DNA of 64,000 bases, taken from the NCBI RefSeq assembly GCF_051106095.1, contig NC_135786.1:87084001-87148000 (forward strand). The letters are read 5' to 3'. Origin of the DNA: Pogona vitticeps (lineage: Eukaryota > Chordata > Lepidosauria > Squamata > Agamidae). This document shows positions 22,401 to 31,643 of the stretch, in pieces. The position numbers and the translations under genes are program-made. Position 1 is the first letter of the stretch. Every line of letters begins with the position of its first letter. The notes under the pieces are model-generated. The model was not told the origin of the DNA. It saw nothing but the letters and a program-made list of their open reading frames with translations, and made no database searches.

Positions 22401-25112
22401 GAACTGGAAGAGGAAGAATTATTGTTTTGGTCTGGAGTTGCTGTTGGCCACTTCCCCATATTAATTTTTCAGTAAAAAAGTGATTCTGTGATATTGTACT
22501 GCATATGAATAAATGTTCACTTAATATCCTGAAGAAAGCAGGAAGCATTTTGTTCTTGTCTACAGTAGACAAGATGCTGTCATATGAGGCCAAAAAAAAA
22601 AAGAACGTCTCATTTAGTCTTTTAAAAATGTGAAGATCCATTATTATTCTACCTTCTTTCCACCACCTTAGACCAGTGGTTGTCAAACTGGGGTCCTCAG
22701 ATGTTCAGACGGCAACTCCCACAAATCCTGGCCAGCACAAGTGGCGAAGGCTTCTGGGAATTGTAGTGCAAGAACATCTGGGGACCCCAGTTTGAGAACC
22801 ACTGCCTATACCAGTGGTTCTTAACCTTTGTTACTCAGGTGTTTTTGAACTGCAACTCCCTGAAACCCCAGCCAGCAGAGCTGATGGTGAAGGCTTCTGG
22901 GAGTTGTAGTCCAAAAACATCTGAGTAACAAAGGTTAAGAACCAGTGGCCTAAACCAACTCCTAATACTTATACCACATCCTAAAGGAGGAACAGGTGAA
23001 GGAACTGAATTACATCAGTTATATTCTGTCAGTGCTAGGCTTGCTTTATAAGGGGAGAAAATATGAGGGCTCCTAGGAATGTCATGGCTTCCTCTTTCAG
23101 CTGCTTCATTTCACTCTTTAATTGCACCCAGCTTGCTTTTATGCATGCCTAGAACAGAGATTATATGAAGACAGAAAAGGAGTATAGCTTGGAATTAACT
23201 GTTTACAAAAAAAAAATTAGTTACAGTTCATTCCCTTTTTCAGTAATGAAGGTATAATTAAATCAGTGGTAACTTATTAAGGGATAATTATATTACTTTG
23301 GTCATGTAACATGTATAGTGACTTACTGTGTTTCCCCGAAAATAAGACAGGGTCTTACTGTATATTAATTTTTGCTCCAAAAAATGCATTAGGGCTTATT
23401 TGGCTGCAGTACAGCAGTTTAACCACTGTGCCTCGTGGTGCAGTGGTTAAACTGCTGTACTGCAGTCAAAATTCTGCTCACGACCTGGGGTTCAATCCCA
23501 GGTAGCCAGCTCAAGGTTGACTCAGCCTTCCATCCTTCCGAGGTCGGTAAAATGAGCACCCAGCTCGCTGGGGAGGGCAATGTGTAGCCTGCATAATTAA
23601 CTTGTAAACCGCCCATAGAGTGCTTGAAGCACTATGGGGCATTATATAAGCAGCACGCTTTTTGCTTTTATTTTCAGGGGATGTTTGTAGAACAATCTAC
23701 ATTTATTCAAATACTGTCATGTCATCTTCTTCTGGTTGCTGCACAACGGTGGAGGGTGGAGTTTCACTTAACTGGGGCTTAAGAGCATCCTGAAAAATCC
23801 TACTAGAGCTTATTTTCAGGCTAGGTCTTATTTTTGGTGAAAGAAGGTATATAGTTGTGGTGCTCAGTAAATGTTGAAGAAGGAATATCACGTGACTCAA
23901 GTGTTTTCTAATGCTTTACCTTGGACCACTGGCTTCTGGTCTCTTATGGGTGTTGAGGAAAGAATAGGATTGGAGGTAGATGGAAGAAAGGTGTGTTTTG
24001 TACCAAAACCCAGCAAGCATGGAGACATTTTTAAAAATAACTAGAAGTAATTATTTGGTACTTTTGAGAAAAGAGAAAGAGCTACTTTAAAAAATAATAT
24101 CTATAACAATACTTAAATACTTTGAGAGAGGTTGGAACTTTGAGGCCTTGCAGAAGACCGTTCCTATTCCAGCCTGACAGTAGAAGGAACATGGCATTTC
24201 TTTTGCCCCTCATTAAGCTGTGAGAATGTGAACCAAATACTGTACTTCTATTCTTGCATCAGCCTCACATCCTGTTGACATAACTTTGCACTGGCATAAC
24301 CTGGATTGGGCCCAGGAGACATTTAATCTAAACTAATTGAAAGTCTCTTATCAACTGTTTTCAGGTTCCAAGGTCACCTAGGGATCCTTTCTGCCCTAGG
24401 GAATCCTTTGGGAGTTTCAGAACGTGGTGGTGGTGGTAAGCCTTTAATATGAAAAAATGGCTGCCGGCAGTCTCATTTCTGGTAGTGATCTGGCAGCGAT
24501 TTTTTTGCTATTAAAAACTCATACCTCCCCATCCTAAGGCTCCAAAAGGGTTCCCCAGGTCCAAAAGGGAGCCCTGGGGAGCCCAGGAACCTGAAAAGAA
24601 GAGATAGGCGACTTCCAATGGGTTTAAATTAAATGTTCCTAGTGCTTGATCTGGATTATGCTGACCCAAGGTTATGAAATACAATTCTGTCCAACTATTA
24701 TTGGATTGGTAATTTATTTATTTCCTTCCTTCCTTCTTTCTTTCCCATTTTGCCAGATATCTACCTAGACTGGATGGCTCAGAAATTGAAAACAGATTTT
24801 CTAATAGAATCCTGGCATCACAAGGGTCATGGCCTTTTCTCAAATTGCTCTCTTACTTACCATGTCTACAACATAAAACAAATCAAGATACCATGGAATT
24901 CTTCCTTCTCCTCCTATTATGATCATTCTAAGTGGTGCGTTTCCTTGAAACCTGAAGACCGATGGACATGCATTGGAGACTTAAATTATGCAGCCCAACA
25001 GGCTAAGAGAAGTGGTGGTTTTGTTTGTACTCAGAATCAGTTTATTTACAAAGCTTTTAGGTCTTTGGTTCTCCAATATTACGATTGTGATCCCTCATGT
25101 GTTTACACATAG
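10845..25112 (+). CDS. DNASE2B: Deoxyribonuclease-2-beta, complete six-exon gene
   Basis: DNase II enzymes cut double-stranded DNA at acid pH without metal ions. DNASE2B (DLAD) clears DNA from lens fibre cells in mammals. Coding exons are 10845-10954, 15116-15293, 20225-20306, 21410-21571, 21801-22001 and 24757-25112. They total 1089 bp, or 362 residues (human 361). The order of motifs is: signal peptide (1-24, hydrophobic, ending WATG); ISCINEDG and VDW at the mature start; GLEY; LGQTLQQLY; YVIYNDG; catalytic GHSKG (His121, Lys123); QGFWVIHSIPEFPP; NCSIP; MAQKLKT; NCSLTYHVYNI; second HxK in DHSKW (His301, Lys303); RWTCIGDLN; and SGGFVCTQN. Several N-glycosylation sequons fit a secreted or lysosomal enzyme. 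The ATG is the first after an in-frame TGA at 10824. Intron 2 uses a GC donor. The C-terminus runs six residues past the human end. The nearest poly(A)-like hexamer is ATTAAA at 25676. Nothing suggests decay. Confidence 0.97.
11983..12057. repeat. (CT)n/(GT)n microsatellite
   Basis: A pyrimidine run of CT and CCCTCT units passes directly into TG repeats broken by TAC. It produces spurious open frames of alternating Arg and Glu on the minus strand. Confidence 0.9.
12528..12572. repeat. (CA)n microsatellite
   Basis: About 22 uninterrupted AC units, and therefore likely polymorphic. Confidence 0.95.
12661..13122. mobile_element. hAT-like palindromic MITE
   Basis: The left end tagagatggaacattcgtat pairs with the right end (reverse complement tagataaaggatatttgtat). 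Both ends continue into matching 'ttcatctcc'-like sequence and matching GC-rich arms ('ccaggccctttcaac' against 'gttgaaagggcccgg'). The flanking 8-mers gttactag and gtcaccag look like a worn target duplication. The whole element would fold into one long hairpin. Confidence 0.75.
14310..14940 (-). mobile_element. LINE C-terminal ORF remnant
   Basis: Minus-strand frames, broken by stops and shifts, carry ENNLVKILWDF, DRHLKH, IPGDARVEDRN and ISVVPI..GAL. These are landmarks of the C-terminal part of a LINE ORF (IIDIAIPGDARV, then VPVVIGALG). The same family occurs at 36440. The clade is uncertain (R4/Dong-like is possible). It is clearly dead. Confidence 0.7.
15116..15293 (+). CDS. DNASE2B: DNASE2B exon 2, with GC donor
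   Basis: The exon supplies the last base of Trp37 and 59 codons, ending TLQQLYQTYKYK. The acceptor follows a long CCTTT tract but has G just before the AG (atgag), which is weak. The donor is AAG|GCAAGT. Only this GC site joins exon 3 in frame; the nearby GT would shift the frame and lose the conserved NNTAYVIYND. The exon length, 178 bp, is not a multiple of three, so skipping it would break the frame. Confidence 0.93.
16588..17154. mobile_element. hAT-like MITE with exact 8-bp target duplication
   Basis: The ends are tagacatggggatgaatat and its imperfect inverse, tttgtccccatctcta. The 8-mer gtattcag flanks both sides exactly (16580-16587 and 17155-17162). Internal inverted repeats include a 14-bp arm pair, cctcttgctatgcc and ggcatagcaagagg. 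It has no coding capacity. Confidence 0.85.
18540..18690. repeat. Unclassified amniote interspersed repeat
   Basis: The stretch ggtagccatgttagtctgtg, followed by tggcaccttaaagactaac, is a motif seen widely in reptile and bird genomes. I cannot assign the family. Confidence 0.45.
18900..19490 (+). mobile_element. L2/CR1-type LINE 3' end
   Basis: Frames carry VLVLTYKSLPGLGPSDL, PARVLRSSGRTYSQFHH and TFSVTAPRLWSSLP, the end of a squamate LINE ORF. The 3' untranslated part reads 'gagtggtcttaaccgaccag' and 'aggcgggaa', followed by the tetranucleotide tail. It is 5' truncated and broken. Confidence 0.75.
19370..19469. repeat. (AATA)n microsatellite
   Basis: About 100 bp of nearly pure AATA/AAAT units form the expanded 3' tail of the LINE. 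On the minus strand it gives a false Leu-Phe-Ile-Tyr reading frame. Confidence 0.95.
19830..20109. mobile_element. hAT-like MITE, GC-rich body, exact 8-bp duplication
   Basis: The 8-mer gtctagat flanks both ends (19822-19829 and 20110-20117). The left end catcagtctccaattttttg is the worn inverse of the right end caggggttggggacccctt. The centre is a minisatellite-like run of GTGCGC, CATGC and GTGTGCAAG words, which explains the Cys/His-rich open frames on both strands. Confidence 0.8.
20225..20306 (+). CDS. DNASE2B: DNASE2B exon 3 (first HxK motif)
   Basis: The exon has 27 codons plus one base: KNNTAYVIYNDG, PPNNMNYSWTR and GHSK. His121 and Lys123 are the first catalytic HxK motif. NNT and NYS are glycosylation sequons. 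The acceptor is ccttttag and the donor GTATTC. Confidence 0.95.
20307..21409 (+). other. DNASE2B intron 3
   Basis: It holds a short LINE tail at 20460-20537. Otherwise it is AT-rich with nothing recognised. Confidence 0.8.
20460..20537 (+). mobile_element. LINE 3' tail fragment
   Basis: The sequence ttagccgctcagagtggtat, then gatgggcgggatataaat, then AAAT repeats, is the very common squamate LINE/SINE 3' end. Only the tail is present. Confidence 0.75.
21410..21571 (+). CDS. DNASE2B: DNASE2B exon 4
   Basis: It encodes GFLFLDQYQGFWVIHSIPEF, then PPFPEDGYSYPHTGKYNGQT and VICLTFRYDQFAEI. The QGFWVIHSIP block is the strongest family signature. The acceptor is catggcag and the donor GTAATG; both ends are one base into a codon. 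Confidence 0.96.
21801..22001 (+). CDS. DNASE2B: DNASE2B exon 5
   Basis: It encodes DKQLLCYNPNIYNCSIP, ELFNLQMMC, RLIQLQSAQGE and FNFAKTHSSHE. The NCS sequon and the cysteines of the family are kept. The acceptor is cttgttcag and the donor a strong GTAAGG. Confidence 0.96.
22674..22804. mobile_element. Palindromic hAT-like MITE (MER5-type ends)
   Basis: The ends cagtggttgtcaaactgggg and ccccagtttgagaaccactg are near-perfect inverses, and the body pairs across 'aactccca' and 'tgggaattgtag'. The flanking 8-mers agree only in part. Confidence 0.8.
22812..22947. mobile_element. Second palindromic hAT-like MITE, adjoining the first
   Basis: The ends are cagtggttcttaacctttgt and acaaaggttaagaaccagtg. 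The flanks gcctatac and gcctaaac match at 7 of 8 bases. Only seven bases separate it from the previous copy. Confidence 0.85.
23325..23850. mobile_element. MITE with 'ccccgaaaataagac' end, split by a SINE
   Basis: The left end reads tgtttccccgaaaataagac; the right side reads ggctaggtcttatttttggt, its worn inverse. The body (tttttgctccaaaaaatgca, then gggcttatt) is cut and resumes as ttttcaggggatgtt after the inserted SINE. This is a common reptile and bird MITE. Confidence 0.75.
23404..23669 (+). mobile_element. tRNA-derived SINE with inverted 5' head
   Basis: The forward SINE starts about 23436 (gtggtgcagtggttaaactg), carries gttcaatccca as a B box, and continues with caaggttgactcagccttcc and gaggtcggtaaaatgagcac. 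Directly before it, 23404-23428 is a perfect 25-base inverse of 23441-23465, with a 12-base loop. The SINE sits inside the MITE at 23325-23850 and is therefore younger than it. Confidence 0.85.
24757..25112 (+). CDS. DNASE2B: DNASE2B exon 6 (second HxK motif, stop)
   Basis: It encodes DIYLDWMAQKLKTDF, then SNCSLTYHVYNIK, then SSYYDHSKWCVS with the catalytic His301 and Lys303. RWTCIGDLN and SGGFVCTQNQFIYKAF follow, and it ends LQYYDCDPSCVYT. The stop is TAG at 25110. The human protein ends shortly after its Glu-Ser-Cys, so this one has an extra Cys-containing tail of about six residues. Confidence 0.97.
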
Positions 25113-28100
25113 GTCATGCAGTACAGATGTCTCACCCCTATGTCATTCTAGTCAATTCCCATTTTCTTTTCTTTCTTTTTTAAAAACAAATATTTCCAGT
25201 TTTCTTCTCTTTCTCTCCAACATTCATGCTCCAACAGATCATACTTTATTTTCTTGCTCCTGTGAATACTCTGTGCCAAAGAGGTTGTCTTCTATAAAAT
25301 CAGATGGTATGCAGTAGGCATGATTTAGGTAATTGGTTGTTAGTGTAAAATTGGAATGCTACTATTAACACAGAATGTGGGATTGCACATAATTTGGTTT
25401 TGTTTTTAAAGCAGATACACAGCAGTGACTACAAGTACAACCTTTATTTCTTTCAGGTCATTTTGCTATTGTAAGTTCTTTACTTCTGAATGTCTGATAT
25501 GAAATAACCTATTTGACAATTATATAAAACCAGTTTGAAGATGTTTCCTGCAAATATATGCTTATCTTTAAAAGTTACCTGTAGGAAAAGGGCTCTAAGA
25601 AGGAGAATACTGTTTTAAATGCAATTTTAAATCCGTTTCTCATAAACACTCATGAAAGGCCCAATCTGAATATATATTAAAGGGGAATATGATAAAAATT
25701 CATGAAGAAATAGTAAGATATTTCAGGAAGCATTTTCTTCTATAGACCATATAGCACTAAGATTTATTCATCTAGTCCAGCTGCATGTTCTGTTTATCAA
25801 CATATATAAGAACACCATCAAGCGGAAGCGAAACATTCAGTGGTAGTCCCTGACCTATGAAGTTTTTCCCCTCTCTTCAGTGGTGATCAAACTGGCTCCT
25901 TTTTGTATTAAAAAAAAAAACACCCTCTGCTTTTGGTTGTAACTTCGTTGTTTGACCTTATCTGATAAGGTAATTGTGGTCCTCCAGATGTTGTTATACC
26001 AAAAGTCCCATAAACCTAGCTAACATTACAATGGTGAGGGATGATTATTTTTTAATCCAAAAAACATCCAGAGAATCATAAGCATCCACCTCTGGTTTAG
26101 AGTTTGAACCCAGAGCCACAGTTTCTGGAAGCTGTTATTTGCCCTTCTGGTTTCTTCTCCTATGGGTTTTTCTTTAAATTTTTACATTTTAAAGCCATAA
26201 TTTTAAATTAATTCTTGTTTGATTCCAGTTGTTTTTTGTGAACTCTTAGGGCCAAAAACAGAGGAGTAAACAAGTACAAGCAATTCATCAGAAGAGGTTC
26301 AGTCAAGCAAACAATTTGGGCTTGTCCTTTTAAATGTGAGAAAGGATTCAATTAGTTGAACTGCAGGAGCCCAAACTGATCTCCTTTTTATAGCCCCTCT
26401 AGAGGAAGGGGAAAATATCGACAACCTCCAAAGACATTAAGCAACCAAGAGGAGTTAGCAAAGGCCTCCACATTCAAAGAACATTTGATCTGAAGGTCAT
26501 AACTTCAAGACTTTAGCTTCTCAGTGCTTCTAACCATATATTCAGTTATATTCTCATCTGGTCCTAATTGAGATGTTTGTGAGGTGGACTTTCTTTCCGG
26601 AATCAGCCTTAATTCTATATAATTGTTGGGAGCCTTTGAATGTGAGAGAAGGGTGCAAAAGGAAAGGTGTTTGGAAAAGCATTCAGAATGGCATAGGGAG
26701 GTGCAGGGGGAGGTGTCAGGACATGCCTCACTCCCAATGATGCCACAGGTACCAGGCAATACCTGACGGTGAACTAGCTCCACCACTTCCTAAGCCACAG
26801 AAATCTGTGACAAGCAGTCAAACGTCCTAGGGCAAGAATTCCACTGTACCAGTGATATTTAAAAGCTGCTGTTTCACCATCAGAAAGAGCTTGTTGTCTG
26901 GGATGCCACATTCTATCTGGATGAGTCACGCCATGTAGAAAAGGTCCTAAAAATGATCCTTCCACCCTACTCCCACCTCTGGCAAGTAGCAAGGATCTGA
27001 GGAAATAAAATTGGGCCCTCTCTTTTGCCACCTGACATTCTATCCTCATCTAGTCCTGCAAACCGAAGCGGTTCTGCCTTTTAGTGAGAGGGACCCAGGC
27101 AGCTTTGGCTCGTTGGCAGCTCTCCCCTATTGGGCCATGCCTTCCCTCTCAGATAGGCTTGGGAACAAGATAGGTAGGGTCAGCTCATTTAGCAACTTTA
27201 GAAGAAGGTTATGAAGGAAGGGGAAGCAATCACAAGAGTGAGAGCCAGTAAGGCCAGTCTTTGTGCTTCTCACTTCAGAGATGCACCACCAATAGTTTCA
27301 TGTGATCATCCGCTGCTGGATTCGACAGTTCAGACAATTAGGAGCAGAGGATTAATACGGTACTGAAATGCTACCCCAATGCTTCATCCCAATGTCTGTA
27401 GACCAAAAGGCCAGGGGTGGGGTTACTGGGGAGAGTGTTGTTGTGTGTGCATACATCCGCCCACTGTGTCATTTGGAACAACACATACATGCACAAAAAC
27501 CATAGCATGAAGACAGTGAGCCCTGGCACCAGATTGGTGCCCAAACTTTAGCACCACTTGTTTGATAAACTAAATTTTAAATTAAGCTATTTTCTTGCTC
27601 CAGCATGGCTCACTGAGAGATCAGGTTCCAGGTTTGGACAGCCAGTGAAGTATGGAAGTTCCCTAAGACTGCAGACAGTACCTTGAGGCCTGGCAACCCT
27701 ATTCAGTGCCCCCCATCTTATCTTAACCCTTCATCCTCACAGATGATCTGCTCTGTCCAGATGCCTCCAGAATTTGTCTCTGACCCCCTTTATCACAAAG
27801 CATTAGTCATTTCTTGTCAGTAGGTGAGTTGTATAAATACACTGCACATTTCTTTTTTATTCACACACATGCAATGCAGTCACTGTCCATCTCAGCTATA
27901 GCCCAGATTCTTCACATTGACACATATCCTCCCTGCCACCATTTTATTAAATTAGGAGAAACCCTACAGCAAGCCTTAATTAAAATTAGTATATAGTCCA
28001 GTTCAAGAAATCTATTTTCTCTCTCTCTAAGCATTATAGTCTATCATTTATACTTCAGGATAGTCTTGCTGTTTTCCTTCCTATGGGTCTTTTATTTGGG

Positions 28101-28774
28101 TAATCTCTTTAGGTGAAGGGACAGATGATGCCGAGAAGGATTTCAAGGACTTCATGAAAAACCCACTTCAGTGATGCTGGAGAGTTTTCATGGCGAGAAG
28201 AGCCCTTGGAAAGCATGGCTCTGACAGTAGAGAGGCTGGCAGGGAAGCAGTAATACTTGCCAATGATACTGCATACATCAAAAGAAGCCAAAAGTATCAC
28301 AAATAGTTTGTCAAACTCAGCTACTACTAAAAACTGTATAGAATGCATTATGTGAAATTGGAAATTAGCAGATACGTATCAATACATTTAAACAATAATG
28401 GTGAGGTGTTACCTGTGGAGAGAAAGAGAGTTGAGCATGTAGGGCATACATATGGAGGGTATGGAGTTGGGAGCAGTGGAATAGCATGGGAAGGAGGTTG
28501 GGGAGATTTTTCTTTGATCTTCATTTTTAAGTGAACTGACCTAATTATCATTTGGCAGGCTAGTATGCAGATTAGAACAGTTATTCTTCATGTTAAAATT
28601 TCCATAAGTATTGCAATGGAGTTCTTGTTTCAAAAATGTGTACAGACATTTATACATTACGGGAAATTGGACTTAAAATGCATATATTATGGAAGATGTT
28701 GAGGGAAAGTGTATATGGGGAAATGCTTGCAAAAAGGGGCATTTCAAAGGAAATGTGATTTTAAAAATAATATA
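25113..28774. other. Region downstream of DNASE2B, no gene seen
   Basis: It presumably begins with the DNASE2B 3' untranslated region; no decisive AATAAA is present, but ATTAAA occurs at 25676. The remainder is AT-rich single-copy-looking DNA. Open stretches near 26505-27049 and 28109-28534 have no recognisable homology or splice context. Confidence 0.5.
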
Positions 28775-29035
28775 CAGTGGACCCTTGACTTACAGATGGC
28801 TTGACTTACAGACTTTTTGAGTTACAGACTTCTCTGGCCGCAAAATTTAGGTTTGACTTGCAGATTGAGATTTGACTTACAGACCAGAAAAAAACCAAAA
28901 TGGAACAAAAACAGACTGTTATGGGATTAATCGGTTTTCAATGCACTGTAGGTCAATGGAGACTTGACTTACAGACTTTTTGACTTGAGAACCGCCTTCC
29001 AATACGGATTAAGTTCTCAAGTCAAGACCCCACTG
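28775..29035. mobile_element. 261-bp TA-flanked mariner-like MITE
   Basis: It is flanked by TA (28773 and 29036). The ends are cagtggacccttgacttaca and ctcaagtcaagaccccactg. The body repeats 'gacttacagac' words in both directions. An equal-length relative lies inverted at 40444-40704. Confidence 0.85.
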
Positions 29036-29111
29036 TAAATGTTCATGGGGTTTTAAAGAAAATTAATGAGGAACTGGAATGGAACTCACAACTAAATACG
29101 CATAAACCTGA

Positions 29112-29241
29112 GGCAGATTGGATATGGATCGATTCATCCACTCTCCAAGGGAAGAAGACTGGAATAAAAGGATTGTATTACTTGACTATGACTGCAACTA
29201 CATGGTCAGCTACCCTAGGATTTCTTCTTCTCATGAAACAG
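29112..29241 (+). other. Possible exon A of an unrecognised gene
   Basis: The third frame is open from a TGA to a CAG|GTGAAT donor and reads HSPREEDWNKRIVLLDYD, then CNYMVSYPRISSSHET, ending one base into a codon. Another frame is open longer (64 codons, ending SATLGFLLLMKQ) but ends in the wrong phase for block B. No good acceptor is visible. I do not recognise the product. Confidence 0.15.
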
Positions 29242-29920
29242 GTGAATTAAAAGTATTTTTTTTACTTACCTCATTATGCAAAAGCTGATTTGAATTAATC
29301 TAGCCCTTTTTGCTCCCAAAGTGGGATTTTTCTCTGCCACTGAGGCAGGGGGGTGGTTCAATTTTTTCAAGCCAGAACAATTCAAATGGGCTTTTCCCCA
29401 TGAAGTTAGTTGTGATACATTATTGCAAAGACAGGGGGCATGTCTGTAGGTGGTATTTTGGTGACATACACAGTTGGGACATGGTGTTCAGGATAGGGAG
29501 AACATGCCCCCACATGTCTTTCCTCTCGTGTGATAATCTTTCAAATTTTAAAAAGTTTTAAAAATACCTTACATTTATGTAAGATACCTCACGCTGGATC
29601 ACCTTTCACTGGGTCTTTACTATCATTTCCCACATTTATGCCCTATACAAGGATTGGCAGAGGTGGGACCAGAGAAGGAAGGAAAGAAGGGGACTTTGGG
29701 CTGGAATTTGAATCACATCACATCCAGATTGAAGGGTGAACTCCCAAATCAATCTGCAGTCCCTGTGTGAGCATTGACTGCAATTTCAAAAGTGATGTAG
29801 GCTGAGAATCAAATCACACTCTCTGCTTCTGCTCACCCCAAAGCCTTGCTGACATGGTTTGCTTGACATTATGGCCCAACATTTGGAGAAGATGCTCTTC
29901 AGTATGCTGGTTAAGAGAAA

Positions 29921-30262
29921 GGGACGTGGTGGCGCTATGGGTTAAACCACAGAAGCCTCTGTGCTGCAAGGTCAGAAGACCAGCTGTCATAAGATCGAAA
30001 CCACGCAACAGAGTGAGCTCCCGTCGCTTGTCCCAGCTCCTGCCAACCTAACAGTTCGAAAGCATGTAAAAATGCAAGTAGATAAATAGGTACCACCACG
30101 GTGGGAAGGTAATGGCATTCCATGTCTAGTCGCGCTGGCCACGTGACCACAGAAACTTTCTTCGGACAAACGCTGGCTCTATGGCTTGGAAAATGGGATG
30201 AGCACTGCACCCTAGAGTCAGACACGACTGGACTAAATGTCAAGGGAACCTTTACCTTTACC
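29921..30262 (+). mobile_element. Sauria-type SINE, near full length
   Basis: The tRNA-like head (gtggcgctatgggttaaacc, B-box-like agatcgaaacc) is followed by a body with taggtaccaccacggtggga. It ends in a BovB-type tail: cagacacgactggactaaat, then gggaacctttaccttta. This family is characteristic of squamates and is the best pointer to the organism. Confidence 0.88.
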
Positions 30263-31333
30263 ATCACATATTCCAGAATCCCTTAAACCAGAATACTGAA
30301 ATGACCACATTTGAACAGCACGAAAGCCTACAACAAAACTCTTTCTGGCTCAGATAAAGTGCTGTGTTAGCTAAGAGGGAAGAGAGGTGCACCTCTTTTT
30401 ATTTGCATGGAGGGGAATGTACCTGCTCAGGGAAACAGGTCAGTTGCTAATTGTATCCTTAATCAAGATCTAGATGGTAGCTTAATACTGGCTTACAGAG
30501 AGGGAGCGCCTGGAAGAGGAAAAATGGAAGAGGGGAAAGATCTGTAGATACGGACAAGGAGTGCACAGGCACACACAGCTTCTTTCTTTGAAGATTCAAT
30601 CAAAGACAGCTATTTGCAGCACAAAATCAGCTCATCACAGATTATGCTGGTATAAGCTTAGGTTTCTAGGTGGCAACTCAAGGAGTGGCTATCCTACGGC
30701 AGACAGAGGAGAAGGGCAGGCTGTTCTGCCACTGCTCTTCTGTTTGATTTGTGTGAATTCAAGTTAAAATCATGTTCCCCAGTTGCACCCTGGCAGTTAA
30801 TTACAGCAATGACACAGGTGGCCACTACAATAAAAGAAAGGCTAGTAATTATTACTGATCTACTGAAGGCTGCACTGTGATTGCTGTGCCATGTTTCTGA
30901 GCAAATGTGTTCTTTTATTGTAGAATCTATTCCCACCACCAGCAGCAGCCCAGGCTGCTATAAGTAAGTTTTTGTAATGTGTTCTACTGCCAGAATTTTT
31001 GTTTCCACTGGAAAGATTTCCATTCACCCTCCATTGACCAAAATGGTCCTGAAAGTGTAGAAAAGGGAAGGGGGGGCAGAATTGCAGGACAAAGCAAAAC
31101 AATTGTTCTGGATCACCTTCTCACTGGGTCCTCATTATTATTTCCCACATTCATGTCTCATAAAAGGATCAGCAGAGGTGTGACCTGAGAAGGAAAGAAG
31201 GGCTGTGGAAGCCCTTGGGGAATATACCTCTGAGGGGAGCCTGTTGCCCATCTCTGCTGTTGACGCTCAGGAAACAGAAGTCTGGAATAATTCATCTTCA
31301 CCTCCCAGCAGATTAATTAAACACAACCTATAG
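30263..31333. other. Unassigned stretch
   Basis: No gene was recognised. The segment 31118-31202 resembles 29600-29690 (both carry 'cactgggtc', 'atttcccacatt' and 'gagaaggaa' in the same order), so a short unclassified repeat is present. Confidence 0.5.
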
Positions 31334-31472
31334 CTGTGATTCTCAACCTTGGGTAATGCAAGGATTCTTGGACTAACACTCCCAGAAGCCTTCGCCACTA
31401 TGTTGGTCAGGATTTCTGGGAGTTGTAATCACCAGAAGACCTGGTGGCCCAAAGTTGGGAACCACTGCACTA
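31334..31472. mobile_element. Palindromic hAT-like MITE
   Basis: The 8-mer acctatag occurs exactly on both sides (31326-31333 and 31473-31480). The ends ctgtgattctcaaccttggg and aaagttgggaaccactgca are worn inverses. Confidence 0.82.
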
Positions 31473-31497
31473 ACCTATAGCATGGAACTGGCTAGAT

Positions 31498-31635
31498 CAG
31501 TGGTTCTTAACCTTGGGTTACTCAGGTGTTTTTGAACTGCAACTCCCAGAAACCCCAGCCAACACAGCTGGTGGTGAAGGCTTCTGGGAGTTGCAGTCCA
31601 AAAACACCTGAGTAACCCAAGGTTAAGAACCACTG
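31498..31635. mobile_element. Palindromic hAT-like MITE, exact target duplication
   Basis: Ggctagat flanks both ends (31490-31497 and 31636-31643). The ends cagtggttcttaaccttggg and cccaaggttaagaaccactg are perfect inverses. The sharp ends and exact duplication suggest it is younger than the neighbouring copy. Confidence 0.92.
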
Positions 31636-31643
31636 GGCTAGAT

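Larger units (their letters stand above)
22002..24756 (+). other. DNASE2B intron 5
   Basis: The intron holds two adjoining hAT-like MITEs (22674-22947) and a larger MITE split by a SINE (23325-23850). A short run of tcct/ttct units (24727-24745) lies just before the exon 6 acceptor. Nothing else was recognised. Confidence 0.8.

Noticed and set aside
28109-28534. Overlapping open stretches on both strands after an AG, suggesting an exon
   Set aside because: The plus frame is stopped repeatedly, the minus frame has no recognisable homology, and no donor fits.
29921-30262. Apparent tRNA gene signals (A and B boxes)
   Set aside because: They belong to the head of a Sauria-type SINE with a BovB-like tail, not to a functional tRNA; the same applies to 23436 and 36828.
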